Shown here piece after piece: positions 8,393 to 20,400 of a DNA stretch of 64,000 nucleotides. Position 1 is the stretch's first letter. Each line of letters opens with the position of its first letter. The notes under the pieces were generated by a model. It saw only the letters and a list, made by a program, of their open reading frames with translations. It was not told where the DNA came from and ran no database searches. The translations under genes were made by a program, and so were the position numbers. This DNA is from Enterovirga rhinocerotis (GTDB taxonomy: Bacteria; Pseudomonadota; Alphaproteobacteria; Rhizobiales; Beijerinckiaceae): assembly GCF_004363955.1 (NCBI RefSeq), contig NZ_SNZR01000013.1, forward strand, positions 372,001-436,000, in the 5' to 3' direction.

Positions 8393-9562
8393 TCAGAAAG
8401 CGTTGGCCGTCCGGGCGCCCGAGGTGATCGGCGCGGTCAGCGAGCCGATCAGGTTCAGGAACTTCTGGAGTTCGGCCGCGGAGGCGTTGGCGACGTAGAG
8501 CGTGTCCTTGTCGCGCATCCGGAAGCTGCGGGCGAGGAAGTAGCTCTTCGCATCGCGCAGCGTCAGCCGGTACACGACGGGGATCAGGCGCTCCCGCGCG
8601 TCGATGGCCCGGCCGGGCTGGATCGCGCGCACCGTGCTCGGCGGCTCGAAGCGCAGCAGGAACACGCCGTCGGGATCGGCCCGGAAGTCGAGCAGGCCGC
8701 CGGCCTTGGCCACGGCCTCTTCGAGGGAGAGCGTGATCCGGCCGAAGGGGACGACGGTCTGCTGGCCGACGGCGCCGAAGGCCGTATAGGTCTGCGGCTC
8801 GCGCACGACGGTGATGATGTCGCCGCCGCGCAGCGCCACGTTCTCCTGCGGATTGGCGAGGATCGTCTCCATCGGCATGGTGACGGTCTGCTGGCCGCGG
8901 GTGAGGCGGACGAAGGATTCGTGCACCGCGCCGCGGACGCCGCCGGCCGCCGCCACCGCGTCGAGGATGCGGTCGCCCCTGGCGCTCAGCGGAATGCGCG
9001 CGCCGCTCGTGACCTCGCCCGTGACGGTGACGCTGTTCGAGATGTTGCGCGAGACCGTGACCAGGACCTGCGGCTCGATCGCCTTGCCGGCGAGCCGCTC
9101 GAGGATGACCTGCTCGACCGCCTGGGGGCTCCGCCCCGAGACCTGGATGCGCCCGGCATAGGGAACCGTGACCGCGCCGTCCCGGCCGACCACCTGATCC
9201 GGGATCGAGGACATCCGCGCGCCAGAGGATTGTCCGGGCACCGAGGGCGGGCCCGAGAAGAGACCGCCGGCCGCCGCCTCCCAGATGTTGATCCTGACTT
9301 CGTCGCCGACCCCGATCCGGTTCTCGGGGGCTGGCCGGTAGTCGCCGAAGCGGGCGCGCAGCGAAGGGCCGGAAAGCCCGTTCAGGATGCTGACGACGCG
9401 CTCGTCGAGATCGGTGATGACATAGCGCCGCTCGTTCGGGTTGTCGCCGTTCGAGACGACCTGATCGGTCGTCGGGCCCGTCGTAGGCAGCGTCGAGCAG
9501 CCCGCCGTGCACAGGAGTGCAGCGATGCCGAGGACGCGCGCCGTGGTGCGGAGATGGATCAA
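8393..9562 (-). CDS. Polysaccharide biosynthesis/export lipoprotein (Wza/KpsD-like, SLBB domains)
   Basis: Outer-membrane polysaccharide export protein. The N-terminus has a lipoprotein signal (VLGIAALLCTAGC). It is followed by the Poly_export domain (YRPAPENRIGVGDEVRINIWEA, and GRDGAVTVPYAGRIQVSGRS) and SLBB-type repeats (VTVTGEVTSGARIPL; LRGGDIITVVREPQTYTAFG). The same frame stays open far upstream, antisense to other genes, but the signal peptide fixes the start close to a TTG at 9560-9562, giving 389 residues; no ATG or GTG fits. No Wzc, Wzx, Wzy or glycosyltransferase cluster adjoins it, so its polysaccharide is unknown. Confidence 0.87.
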   Translation of the reverse strand: MIHLRTTARVLGIAALLCTAGCSTLPTTGPTTDQVVSNGDNPNERRYVITDLDERVVSILNGLSGPSLRARFGDYRPAPENRIGVGDEVRINIWEAAAGGLFSGPPSVPGQSSGARMSSIPDQVVGRDGAVTVPYAGRIQVSGRSPQAVEQVILERLAGKAIEPQVLVTVSRNISNSVTVTGEVTSGARIPLSARGDRILDAVAAAGGVRGAVHESFVRLTRGQQTVTMPMETILANPQENVALRGGDIITVVREPQTYTAFGAVGQQTVVPFGRITLSLEEAVAKAGGLLDFRADPDGVFLLRFEPPSTVRAIQPGRAIDARERLIPVVYRLTLRDAKSYFLARSFRMRDKDTLYVANASAAELQKFLNLIGSLTAPITSGARTANAF

Positions 9563-9784
9563 CCGGCTACCCTGTTTCCGACGTCGGAGACTGTCTGCCA
9601 CTCTTCGAGGCAGCACGACAGTTGGTGTGCACTCTACCACCGCTTTCGCCGCCCAAGTGTCGCCGCTCCAACACACTTGCGATCTCACGGACGCGCAAAC
9701 CACGCATCGCCGATCGTTCTCGACACGATCGGTTGGAACAGCCAAGGAAGGATTAATCCCCGCGGCGGGGGCTGGAGGTGCCCG

Positions 9785-10270
9785 ATGGACGAACTCGACG
9801 CTGTCGCCCTGCGCGTCGGCACGCGGCTGATCGCGCGCGGCGAGACGATCGCCATCTCGGAATCGTCGGCCGGCGGGCTGATCTCGGCGGCGCTGCTGGC
9901 CGTGCCCGGAGCTTCCGCCTTCTTCATGGGCGGGGCGGTCGTCTACACCCTCAAGGCGCGCGAGGTCCTGCTGGGGATCACGGCCGGGGAGATGACGGAG
10001 AGGGGCATCCGCTCCGCATCCGAGCCGTATGCGGCGCTCTGCGCCTCGCGCGTGCGGGAGCGTTTCGCGACGAGCTGGGGGCTTTCGGAGACCGGAGCTG
10101 CGGGGCCGACGGGCAACCGCTACGGCGATGCCGCCGGCCATGCCTGTTTCGCGCTGAGCGGCCCCGCCGAACGGGTCACGACGCTCGAGACCGGCCACGG
10201 CGACCGAGCGAGGAACATGCGGGTCTTCGCGGCGGCGGCCCTCGCTCTGCTCGAAGCGGAGCTCGGCTGA
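9785..10270 (+). CDS. CinA-family nicotinamide-nucleotide amidohydrolase (PncC-type)
   Basis: 161-residue protein corresponding to the C-terminal CinA domain, whose characterised members deamidate nicotinamide mononucleotide to nicotinate mononucleotide in pyridine-nucleotide salvage. The family opening is clear (IAISESSAGGLISAALLAVPGASAFFMGG, then VVYTLKAREVLLGI) and the C-terminal half holds ETGAAGPTGNRYGDAAGHACFAL. A good ribosome-binding sequence (GGAGG) precedes the ATG. The product is cytoplasmic. The next gene, 84 bases downstream, is NAD synthetase, which supports a role in NAD metabolism. Confidence 0.88.
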   Translation: MDELDAVALRVGTRLIARGETIAISESSAGGLISAALLAVPGASAFFMGGAVVYTLKAREVLLGITAGEMTERGIRSASEPYAALCASRVRERFATSWGLSETGAAGPTGNRYGDAAGHACFALSGPAERVTTLETGHGDRARNMRVFAAAALALLEAELG

Positions 10271-10354
10271 GCCGCGCTCGCGGGCCGGCAGCGAGGCGGG
10301 GGCTTTCCGTGAGCGTCCTTGGCCCCGCCCGCCCGATCGCCATATGAGGTGACG

Positions 10355-12415
<2,061 letters not shown>

Positions 12416-12437
12416 GACGGCGGCACGTCGAACCCAC

Positions 12438-12467
12438 AAAAAAGGCCCCGGCGCGGGGGCCGGGGCT
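12438..12467 (-). terminator. Rho-independent terminator of the porin gene
   Basis: On the minus strand an 8-bp GC stem (GCCCCGGC with GCCGGGGC, loop of six) is followed by a run of six U residues (A-run 12438-12443 on the plus strand). It lies about 130 bases beyond the porin stop and also just after the nadE stop. A second hairpin, AGGTTCG / CGAACCT at 12482-12500, sits between the porin stop and this terminator. Confidence 0.75.
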
Positions 12468-12597
12468 AAGGTGGTGAGCCGAGGTTCGGGGCTCGAACCT
12501 GCGGCCGTCGGCTGGAACCATCGGCCACAGGGAGGAGCGCGATCGGGATCGCACCGAGCCGGTCGGATCGCCGGAGCGACCCGACCGGTGGCGGCGA

Positions 12598-14235
12598 TCA
12601 GAAATCGCGCTGGACGCGCATGCGGAACGCCCAGAGGTCGTCGGACTTGGCGGTCTTGCCGCCGACGCCGGCCACGAGGTTGTTGAAGTTCTGGGAGCCG
12701 TAGGTCAGGTCGGCGACGCGGCCGCCCTTGAGGTCGGCGCGGGTGTAGACACCCTCGACGCCGATATCGAGACCGCGGACCGGCGACCAGATCAGGTTCG
12801 CGCCGACGACCGCGATGCTGTAATCGTGCAGACGGCCGTCGAACTGGGCGCCGGCAGCGCTGCCGCGGACATCGGTCATGAGGGTGCGGGCACCCTTGCC
12901 GAAGGCGACTTCGCCGTAGGAGCCGAACACCGCCGAACGCCATTGCGGGGTCCAGTAGTGCAGGAAGGCCGCGCTGACCGACCAGGCTTCCGTCAGCTTC
13001 TGCTTGCCGTCGGCGCCGATGAAGGAGTCCACGGTGCTGACGAGGAAGCGGCCGCTATAGACGTTGCTCAGCGTCGCACCGCCGACCATGCGGGCCGGGT
13101 GGCCGGCATAGGAGAGGGCGCCTTCCGAGTAGGCAGCCTGCAGCCAGAGAACGTCGCCCTGCGCGAGCTGCGGCAGGTTGACCTTCAGGCCGCCCTGCAC
13201 GGCCCAGCCGAACTCGTCCTTCACCTTGTTCGGGACGCCGTCGGCGATGGCCTGGGCGAGACCGGTGCCGGTCGAGGCGCCACGCGCGCCGACGCTCATC
13301 AGGCGGCCGCCGCTGAGCTGGTGCATCGCGGCCGAGACCTGCGCGGCACCCCACGGAGCGGCGTAGCGGACCGCAGCCACGAAGTCGGGAACCGAGGAGC
13401 GCTGGACGACGTCGTAGTTCGCGACGCGCGTCTGGCCGTTGGAGCCGATATAGGACACGCCCTGCGTGAACGGTCCGGCGAGGTTGCCGAAGTTCGGGCT
13501 GCCCGTGATGGCGCTGCCGGCGGCGAAGTCCGCGAAGCGCGGCTGACGGCGGGCGATCGGGTCTTCCATCGAGATCGTGGCCGACCAGCCGCCACCGAAC
13601 GTCGCCGTATAGGCGAGGAGGTTCGTGCTGCCGACATTCGAGCCCGAGGTGGCGCCGATAAACTCGACGTCGTGGGCGTAGAAGTCGAAGAACGAGGCGG
13701 CGCGACCGGCGGTGAAGCCGACATACTGGATGAAGGCCTTGTCGAGATAGATCTGCGACTGGGCGCGGCCGAACGTATCCATGCCGAGAGCAGGATAGCC
13801 GTAAGCCATGCGCTGCGTCGTGCCGGAATTGAGGTGACCGCCGCTGTTGTAGCCGGCGATGACGCGGATGAAGGTCCGCAGCGTGCCGAGGTCCGTCTTG
13901 GTGCGGGCGTCGAGGTTGATCTGCGCCTGCGTCTGGAAGCCGGAATTGTCTCCGCCGACGAAGCCGCGGTTGTTGCCGAGGATGCTCGATTCGCCGCGGC
14001 TGGACGTATACTGGTAGCTGAACCGGGCGCGGCCGCTGATGCGCAGGCAGGTATCCGTGCCGGGCAGAGCGAAGAAGCCGTTCAGGCTGCGGTTGCTCTT
14101 ACGCTCGGCCGTGTAGCAGGCCTGGACGTACTCGACCGGGGCGACGGCGCGCGCCGGAAGGTCGGCAGCCTGAGCCACGGGGGCCACGCAGATGCCTGCG
14201 GCCGACCCGAGGAGAAGGCTCCTCACGAATTTCAT
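12598..14235 (-). CDS. Rhizobial-type general porin (Omp2b/porin family)
   Basis: Trimeric outer-membrane porin. From the chosen ATG (MKFVRSLLLGSAAGI) the product is 545 residues with a Sec signal peptide ending at AQAADLPARA. The family-specific beginning of the mature protein is present: VEYVQACY..., then FFALPGTDTCLRISGRARFSY. Two cysteines are well placed and the C-terminus ends in phenylalanine (RVQRDF), the outer-membrane sorting signal. The long intergenic region upstream is AT-rich compared with the rest of the window and probably holds its promoter. A strong terminator follows. Porins of this group are usually abundant and function in non-specific uptake. Confidence 0.92.
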   Translation of the reverse strand: MKFVRSLLLGSAAGICVAPVAQAADLPARAVAPVEYVQACYTAERKSNRSLNGFFALPGTDTCLRISGRARFSYQYTSSRGESSILGNNRGFVGGDNSGFQTQAQINLDARTKTDLGTLRTFIRVIAGYNSGGHLNSGTTQRMAYGYPALGMDTFGRAQSQIYLDKAFIQYVGFTAGRAASFFDFYAHDVEFIGATSGSNVGSTNLLAYTATFGGGWSATISMEDPIARRQPRFADFAAGSAITGSPNFGNLAGPFTQGVSYIGSNGQTRVANYDVVQRSSVPDFVAAVRYAAPWGAAQVSAAMHQLSGGRLMSVGARGASTGTGLAQAIADGVPNKVKDEFGWAVQGGLKVNLPQLAQGDVLWLQAAYSEGALSYAGHPARMVGGATLSNVYSGRFLVSTVDSFIGADGKQKLTEAWSVSAAFLHYWTPQWRSAVFGSYGEVAFGKGARTLMTDVRGSAAGAQFDGRLHDYSIAVVGANLIWSPVRGLDIGVEGVYTRADLKGGRVADLTYGSQNFNNLVAGVGGKTAKSDDLWAFRMRVQRDF

Positions 14236-14737
14236 TTCGATCTCCAAAGTTAGATTCGATGGCTCGAAGGGAAGATGCGACCCGATTGGCCGGTCGCTGG
14301 CTTCCTTTCGATGGTCCGTCATATTCTGCCGAACGTTCGGACGTCGGACCGTTCGGCTGAATTGCTTCGGAGATTGCCCCCCGTCGCTGGCTCTCAATGG
14401 CGTCTGGCGACTTTGTGATCAATCTTATTCGCGCGTTCCGCGCGTCATCCTTCGTTTCATGTGGCATAACCACCACATTGTCTTTCACGTATCCGTCACG
14501 ATCGAATGCAGATCATAATTTGTTGTCGGATATGTTCGAAAATTACAAACGAATACATGATTCGCAAATGCGGCGGCGGACCATATACGAAGTTTTTGAC
14601 AGTGAGATATCACTCGGTCGCTGGGGGCCCGGCGCGTGCGTCAGGATCGCGGATGACGTGATGTTCGCGGGGGATGTTGGCGTGGGATGCCCGCGCCGGG
14701 TATGCCGTGATCCAGGGCCCGTCGGAGAGCGTTTTTG
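14236..14737. other. AT-rich intergenic region between porin and glycosyltransferase
   Basis: About 500 bases with markedly lower GC than the flanks, particularly 14400-14620. It separates two divergent genes, so it should hold both promoters and probably a long porin leader. A 6-bp inverted repeat, ATGTGG at 14459-14464 and CCACAT at 14473-14478, is a possible operator. No convincing coding frame was found, and no RNA gene was recognised. Confidence 0.55.
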
Positions 14738-15745
14738 GTGAGCGATGTCGTCATCGGCGGGGAGGATGGGGCCGGCTCCGCGGCGCCTCGCCTGTCTCTC
14801 GTCGTGCCGGTCTACGGGAACGAGGACAACATCCCGTCCCTGGTCGCGGCGATCGAGGACCTGAACGCCCGCCTCGGCGGGCGCCTCGAAGCCGTGTTCG
14901 TGGTCGACGGCTCGCCCGACAATTCCGCCCAGGCCCTGCTCGCGGCACGCGAGCGCTTCGGCTTCGCGTCCAAGATCGCTCTGCACAGCCGCAATTTCGG
15001 CTCGTTCACGGCGATCCGGACCGGGCTCGAACTCGCGACGGGCGAGCATTTCGCCGCCATGGCGGCCGATCTCCAGGAGCCGCCGGAACTCATCCTGCGC
15101 TTCTTCGAGGTGCTCGAGAGGGGCGAGGCGGACGTCGTCTTCGGCCAGCGGACCGGGCGCAGCGATTCGATCGTGCGCGACGCGCTGTCCTCGACGTTCT
15201 GGTGGCTCTACAGGCGCCTCGTCATCGCCGACATCCCGCCGGGCGGGGTCGACATCTTCGCCTGCAACCGCGCCGTCCGCGACGTGCTGCTCACGATCCG
15301 CGAGCCGAATTCCTCGCTCATCGCGCAGCTGTTCTGGGTCGGTTTCCGGCGGACATTCGTGCCCTATGAGCGGCGCAAGCGGCTGATCGGCAAGAGCGCC
15401 TGGAACGTCTCGCGCCGGCTGCGCTACATGATGGACAGCATCTTCTCCTTCTCGGACCTGCCCATCCTGCTCCTGCTCTGGTTCGGCGTGCTGGGCTGCC
15501 TGCTGAGCCTCGGCTTCGGCGTCATCGTCGTGCTCGCGCGTCTCGTCGGCTTCATCAAGGAGCCCGGCTACGCGACGATCGTGCTGCTGCTGACCTTCTT
15601 CGGCTCGGCCTCGCTCGCCGTGCAGGGCGTGCTCGGCTCCTATCTGTGGCGGACCTTCGAGAACACCAAGCAGCGCCCGCTCCGGATCCTGAGCGATGTG
15701 GTCGAGCGGGAGGCGCCGGAGCGTCCGGCTCCCCCGGACGCCTGA
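14738..15745 (+). CDS. GT2-family glycosyltransferase with C-terminal membrane segments (GtrB/DPM-like)
   Basis: Inverting glycosyltransferase of the dolichol/undecaprenyl-phosphate sugar transferase type. The catalytic domain (about residues 18-230) opens with LSLVVPVYGNEDNI, has VDGSPDNS near 57-63 and the metal-binding ADLQEPPE at 110-117, then RKRLIGKSAWNVSRR at 213-227. Two hydrophobic segments follow (about 243-270 and 278-302) and place the C-terminus in the inner membrane. The GTG at 14738 (335 residues) is preferred over a TTG one codon earlier. By family, it would load a sugar on undecaprenyl phosphate for O-antigen or glycan decoration; the acceptor is not known. It abuts the convergent membrane-protein gene. 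Confidence 0.85.
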   Translation: MSDVVIGGEDGAGSAAPRLSLVVPVYGNEDNIPSLVAAIEDLNARLGGRLEAVFVVDGSPDNSAQALLAARERFGFASKIALHSRNFGSFTAIRTGLELATGEHFAAMAADLQEPPELILRFFEVLERGEADVVFGQRTGRSDSIVRDALSSTFWWLYRRLVIADIPPGGVDIFACNRAVRDVLLTIREPNSSLIAQLFWVGFRRTFVPYERRKRLIGKSAWNVSRRLRYMMDSIFSFSDLPILLLLWFGVLGCLLSLGFGVIVVLARLVGFIKEPGYATIVLLLTFFGSASLAVQGVLGSYLWRTFENTKQRPLRILSDVVEREAPERPAPPDA

Positions 15746-17332
15746 TCAGGGCGCGACTGTCTCCGGCTGCCGCCGGCGCGGCAGCGTCGCGTAGAGCCAG
15801 GCGGCGACGAGCGCCATGAACACGAATTGGAGGCTGAAGGTCGCCCAGTTCATCCACGGCCCGAAATGCATGAAGTACATCTGCTTCGGGAATTCGAGCA
15901 GATGCTCCAGCGAGCCGCCGGTCCAGGGGCCGATATTCAGCGGCAGCCAGAACTGCGCCAGCGCCACCGTCGCGACGAGGAAGGCGATCCAGAAGGCCCG
16001 GCCGAGGGGCCGTTGGTTCAGGACGAGCGCCATCGCCAGCACCATGAACGGCCATGCCGCCGTCAGGAAGCGCCCTTCGCCGACAAGGCCGAACGGAAGC
16101 GTGAAGGCGATCGTCAGCACCGCCCCGAGCCCGAGGCCGCGCACGGCCCGGCAGAATTCCTGCCAGAGCGGGATCGCGACGAGGACCAGCGGCCCCCAAT
16201 AGACGAAGGTGCCGACCAGCGGCATGAAGACCTTGCCCTCCGGCGGCATCATGATGATCAGCGCCAGATAGCGGATCGAGGAGGGCGTCGGCGCGCTCGG
16301 ATTCGCGATCAGCTTCACGACGAGGATCGGCACGAGGATCGTCAGCACGGCGTAGATCACGTGAAGCGGGCGGATGCGCCTCACGTGCCACGCGATCCCC
16401 GCGCGCGTCGCGAGCGGGACCAGCATCGCCGCGAGGCCGAGGATGACGGCCAGGACGGAGGGGATCGAGGTCAGGAGGCGCCTGACCGCCGCGCAGGGCT
16501 CGCCCAGGACTTCCCCGCCCTTGAGCGACTGGATGCCGAGCCGGGTCAGGGTCTCGACCGTCGCCACGAGCGGCGGCGCCGCGACGGCGCAGGAGGCCGC
16601 CGGGGCCGCGATCATCACGAGGTAGAGCGCGATCGGGATGGCCGCGACGGCGAGATAGGCCGTCACGAGCGGGCGCAGGCGGAGCGGCGTCTCCGGCGCG
16701 GGCGGCGCGCCGGGCTCGGGCCGCGGGAACAGGATCAGCAGCGCGCCGCAGACGCTGAGGGTCGGCCAGGACGAGGCCCCGAGGATCGAGACCAGCATCA
16801 GCAGCGCCGGCCGGCGCGTCGCATAGAGGAACAGCGTCAGGAGGCCGAAGGTCAGCGCCGTCATGTCGGTCAGCGGCGGATAGTAATAGGTCAGCTTCGC
16901 GGCCTGGAAGCTGAGGAACAGGGCGCAGAAGCCGATCCAGCGGCTGCCGGTGCCGAGCGCGTATACATCCGCTACGGCCCGCCAGAGGAACAGCGAGGCC
17001 AGCATCAGCGCGAGATTGTAGAGGCTGAAGGCCCACAGGATCGCCGAATCCGTCGGAGCCGCGCCGACGACGGCGAGCATCCCCTTGACGGCGAGGGCCG
17101 GCAGGATGCGCTGGGCGTGGTAGGCGCTGAGCTCACCGCTCGCGACCATGCCGCCGAGATCGGCCACCATCCGGGCATAGATCGTGCCGTCCCAGCCGAG
17201 CCCGCCGCCCTGCGGCACGCGCTCCCACATCAGGCCGAGCGCGGCGACGGCCAGCACGACGGCGATCATCGGCCAGAAGGTGGTGTCGGGGCGGGTCGGG
17301 GAGGAGGCGTCGGAAAAGCCGGCTTTCGCCAT
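15746..17332 (-). CDS. Polytopic inner-membrane protein of unknown function
   Basis: 528-residue protein with roughly a dozen hydrophobic segments spread from residue 20 to the C-terminus and a short basic tail (LPRRRQPETVAP). A luminal-type first loop after the first helix (GGGLGWDGTIYARMVADLGG) holds an acidic motif of the type found in GT-C glycosyltransferases and other polyprenyl-phosphate-sugar enzymes, but no family was firmly recognised. The next loops contain PPLTDMTALTFGLLTLFLY. The ATG at 17330-17332 is the only good start in that region. Its stop is directly adjacent to that of the GT2 gene. That pairing suggests, by inference only, a shared role in glycan modification. Confidence 0.7.
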   Translation of the reverse strand: MAKAGFSDASSPTRPDTTFWPMIAVVLAVAALGLMWERVPQGGGLGWDGTIYARMVADLGGMVASGELSAYHAQRILPALAVKGMLAVVGAAPTDSAILWAFSLYNLALMLASLFLWRAVADVYALGTGSRWIGFCALFLSFQAAKLTYYYPPLTDMTALTFGLLTLFLYATRRPALLMLVSILGASSWPTLSVCGALLILFPRPEPGAPPAPETPLRLRPLVTAYLAVAAIPIALYLVMIAAPAASCAVAAPPLVATVETLTRLGIQSLKGGEVLGEPCAAVRRLLTSIPSVLAVILGLAAMLVPLATRAGIAWHVRRIRPLHVIYAVLTILVPILVVKLIANPSAPTPSSIRYLALIIMMPPEGKVFMPLVGTFVYWGPLVLVAIPLWQEFCRAVRGLGLGAVLTIAFTLPFGLVGEGRFLTAAWPFMVLAMALVLNQRPLGRAFWIAFLVATVALAQFWLPLNIGPWTGGSLEHLLEFPKQMYFMHFGPWMNWATFSLQFVFMALVAAWLYATLPRRRQPETVAP

Positions 17333-17467
17333 CGGGCTCACGGAGGCGGTGGGATCGGGAGACGCCTGCGATAGTGGAATCGGTCCAACCTGTCGAACCC
17401 CGCCCCCGTTGACCCCAATCGCGCCCAACTCTAGCGCGAGGGTGGACGACCGGAGATCGCCGCCTTC

Positions 17468-20400
17468 ATGTCGCGCCTGTTCATCAGCCATTCGAGCCAG
17501 AACAATCCCGAAGCGGCGGCGCTCAACCTCTGGCTCAAGGAGCAGGGCTGGGACGACGTCTTCCTCGACGTGACGCCCGATCGCGGCATCGCGGCGGGCG
17601 AGCGCTGGGAACGGGCGCTGAACGAGGCGGCGTCGCGCTGCGAGGTGGTGCTGTTCCTCGTCTCGCGCGGCTGGATCGCCTCGCGCTGGTGCCGGAAGGA
17701 ATATGAACTCGCCCGCCGCCTCAACAAGCGCCTCCTCGGGGCGCTGATCGAGGTCATCCCGGTCGAGGACCTGCCGGGCGAGATCACCGAGACCTTCCAG
17801 ATGGCGGACCTCGCCTCGGGCTCGGACCACCGGATGTTCAGGGCGGAGCTGCCGCGCACCCATGAGGAGGTGCACGTCACCTTCTCGCGCGAGGGCCTGT
17901 TCCGCCTGAAGGACGGGCTCAACAAGGCCGGGCTCGATCCGCGCTTCTTCCCCTGGCCGCCCGATCACGACCCCGGCCGGGCGCCCTATCGCGGGCTGAA
18001 GCCGCTGGAGCAGGAGGATGCCGGCATCTTCTTCGGCCGCGAGGCGCCGATCGTCGAAGGCCTCGACATGCTGCGCGGGCTCGCCGAGATGGCCGCGCCG
18101 CGCCTCTTCGTCATCCTCGGCGCCTCGGGCGCGGGCAAATCCTCCTATCTGCGCGCCGGCCTCCTGCCGCGCCTTGCGCGCGACGACCGGACCTTCCTCT
18201 CCCTCCCCGTCATCCGGCCGGGGGGCGGCGCCGTCTCGGGCGAGGCCGGGTTGCTGGCGTCGATCGAGAGCGCGTTTCAGGCGCACCGCATCCCCCTGTC
18301 GCGGGCCGCGATCCGGCAGGCCATCGCCGCCGGCGGCGCGGCGCTGAAGCCGCTCCTCGCGCAGCTCGGCGCCAAGGTCTTCGCCGGCATGGTGACGGGC
18401 GAGGCGCGAAAACCGCCCGCCATCACCATCGCCATCGACCAGGCGGAGGAAATCTTCTCCGACGGCGAGGGCGAGCAGCTCCTCTCGCTGGTGCGCGACC
18501 TCGTGGCGAGCGACGAGCCGGAGGTCATCGTCCTCTTCACCATCCGCTCGGACGCCTACGATCACCTCGAGACGGCGAAGCCGCTCGAGGGGCTGCGCCA
18601 GCGGGCGCTCGCGCTCCTGCCCATGCCGCGCGGCGCCTATCAGACCGTGATCGAGGGCCCGGCGGCGCGCCTGTCGGGCACGAACCGCCCGCTCACCATC
18701 GAGCCGCGCCTGACGCAGCGGCTGCTCCAGGACATCGAGAAGGGCGGCGGCTCGGATGCGCTGCCGCTCCTCGCCTTCACCCTCGGCCAGCTCTATGTCG
18801 ATTTCGGCGGCAGCGGCGCGCTCGGCCTCGCCGATTACGAGGAGTTCGGCGGCATCCAGGGCGCCATCGAGGCCGCCGTGCGCCGCGTCATGCTGGCCGC
18901 CGATCGGGACCCGCGCGTGCCGAGGGATCCGGAGGCCCGGCTTCTTCTGCTGCGCCGCGGCCTGATCCCCTGGCTTGCGGGGATCGACCCGGATACGGGC
19001 TCGCCGCGCCGGCGCCTCGCACGTCTGTCGGACATTCCGGCCGATGCCGAGCCGCTCGTGCGCCTTCTCGTCGAGCAGCGCCTCCTCTCCGTCGACCGCG
19101 TCACGGTGAAGGAGGGAGGCGTCGAGCGGACGGAGGTCACGGTCGAGCCGGCGCATGAGGCGCTCCTGCGCCAATGGGGCGTTCTGCGCGGCTGGCTCGA
19201 CGAGGATTTCGCGGCGCTCGCCGTGCTCGACGGCGTCAAGCGCGGCGCGCGCGACTGGGAGGCCAATGCGCGCGGTCCCGAATGGCTGAGCCATACCGGC
19301 ACCCGCCTCGCCGAGGCGGAGGCCATCGCGGCGCGGCCCGATCTCGGCGGCATCGTCCATCGCGGCGCGGCCGAGTATCTCGCCGGCTGCCGCGAGCGGG
19401 ACGATGCCGAGGCGAAGGCGCGCGAGGAGCAGCTCGAGAACGAGCGCCGGCTCAAGGACAGCCAGGTCAGGCTCGCCGAGGCGGACAAGGTCGCGGCGGA
19501 GCAGAAGACGCAGGCGACGCGTCGCTTCATGCGCCTCGCCATCGCCGCGACGATCGCCGTCGCGCTCGGTCTCGCGGCGGCCGGCGGCTTCGCCGTCCTG
19601 AACCATTTCCAGGCCCGCGAGCGCGACGACGCCCTCGCCGCCGCGGAGGCCGGGCGCTGGGTCGCCCGGTCCCAGGGCGAACTCCGCGACGACAACGCGG
19701 CCGCCGCCGTGCGCAGCGCCTATCGGGCCTATCGCGACCGGCCGCGCGAGGACACGCGCTCGGCCCTGCTGACGGCGCTGCTCGACCTGCCCGATCTCGT
19801 CGGGAGCCATGCCTCGCCCGATCCGGCCCAGGCCCTCGTCTGGCTGCCGGACGGCTCGCTCGGCTTCGCCTCGCGCGGCGCGGCCCTGCGCAGCCTCGTG
19901 CTTCCCGGCCGGGCTGCGGGAGGCGGCTGGCCCTCGCCCAGGATCGGCGATCTCGAAGCCGGCCACGCGATGGTGCGGGCATTCCGCTTCACGCGTCCCG
20001 ACTGGCTTCTCGCGTCGCTCTCCGACGGCGGCATCGTCGGCTGGGGGCGCGAGGGACGGCTCGCGACCGGGATCAAGTCCGGCGACGGCGTCGTCTGGGC
20101 GGCGGCGATCGGGCCGGCCGGCCGGCGGATCGTGCGGGCGGAGGCGGAGGGCACCTCCATCGTCACCTGCGGCGGCGAGGGTCCGGAGCGCCCCGCCTGC
20201 GCCGCGAGCACGATCGGCGAGGACCCGCCCCGCTCGGTCGCGATCGACGAGGCCGAAAACGTCGTCGCCGTCGGAGGCGAGGACGGTCGTCTCACGCTCT
20301 ACGACGCGGCGGGCGTGCAGCAGGGCGAGCCGATCGACCTCGGCAGCCCGGTCACGGCGCTCGCCCTCTCCCCGCGCGGCGAGCGCGTCGCCGCGGGAAC

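Noticed and set aside
12478-12505. A tRNA-like GGTTCGAGCCCC stretch on the minus strand near the porin terminator.
   Set aside because: The sequence forms a simple AGGTTCG / CGAACCT hairpin. No acceptor, D or anticodon arms can be drawn around it.
15827-17374. Plus-strand frame of 515 codons over the polytopic membrane-protein gene.
   Set aside because: Its translation is nearly all Arg, Asp, Glu and Gly. The opposite strand gives a clean membrane protein with normal composition.
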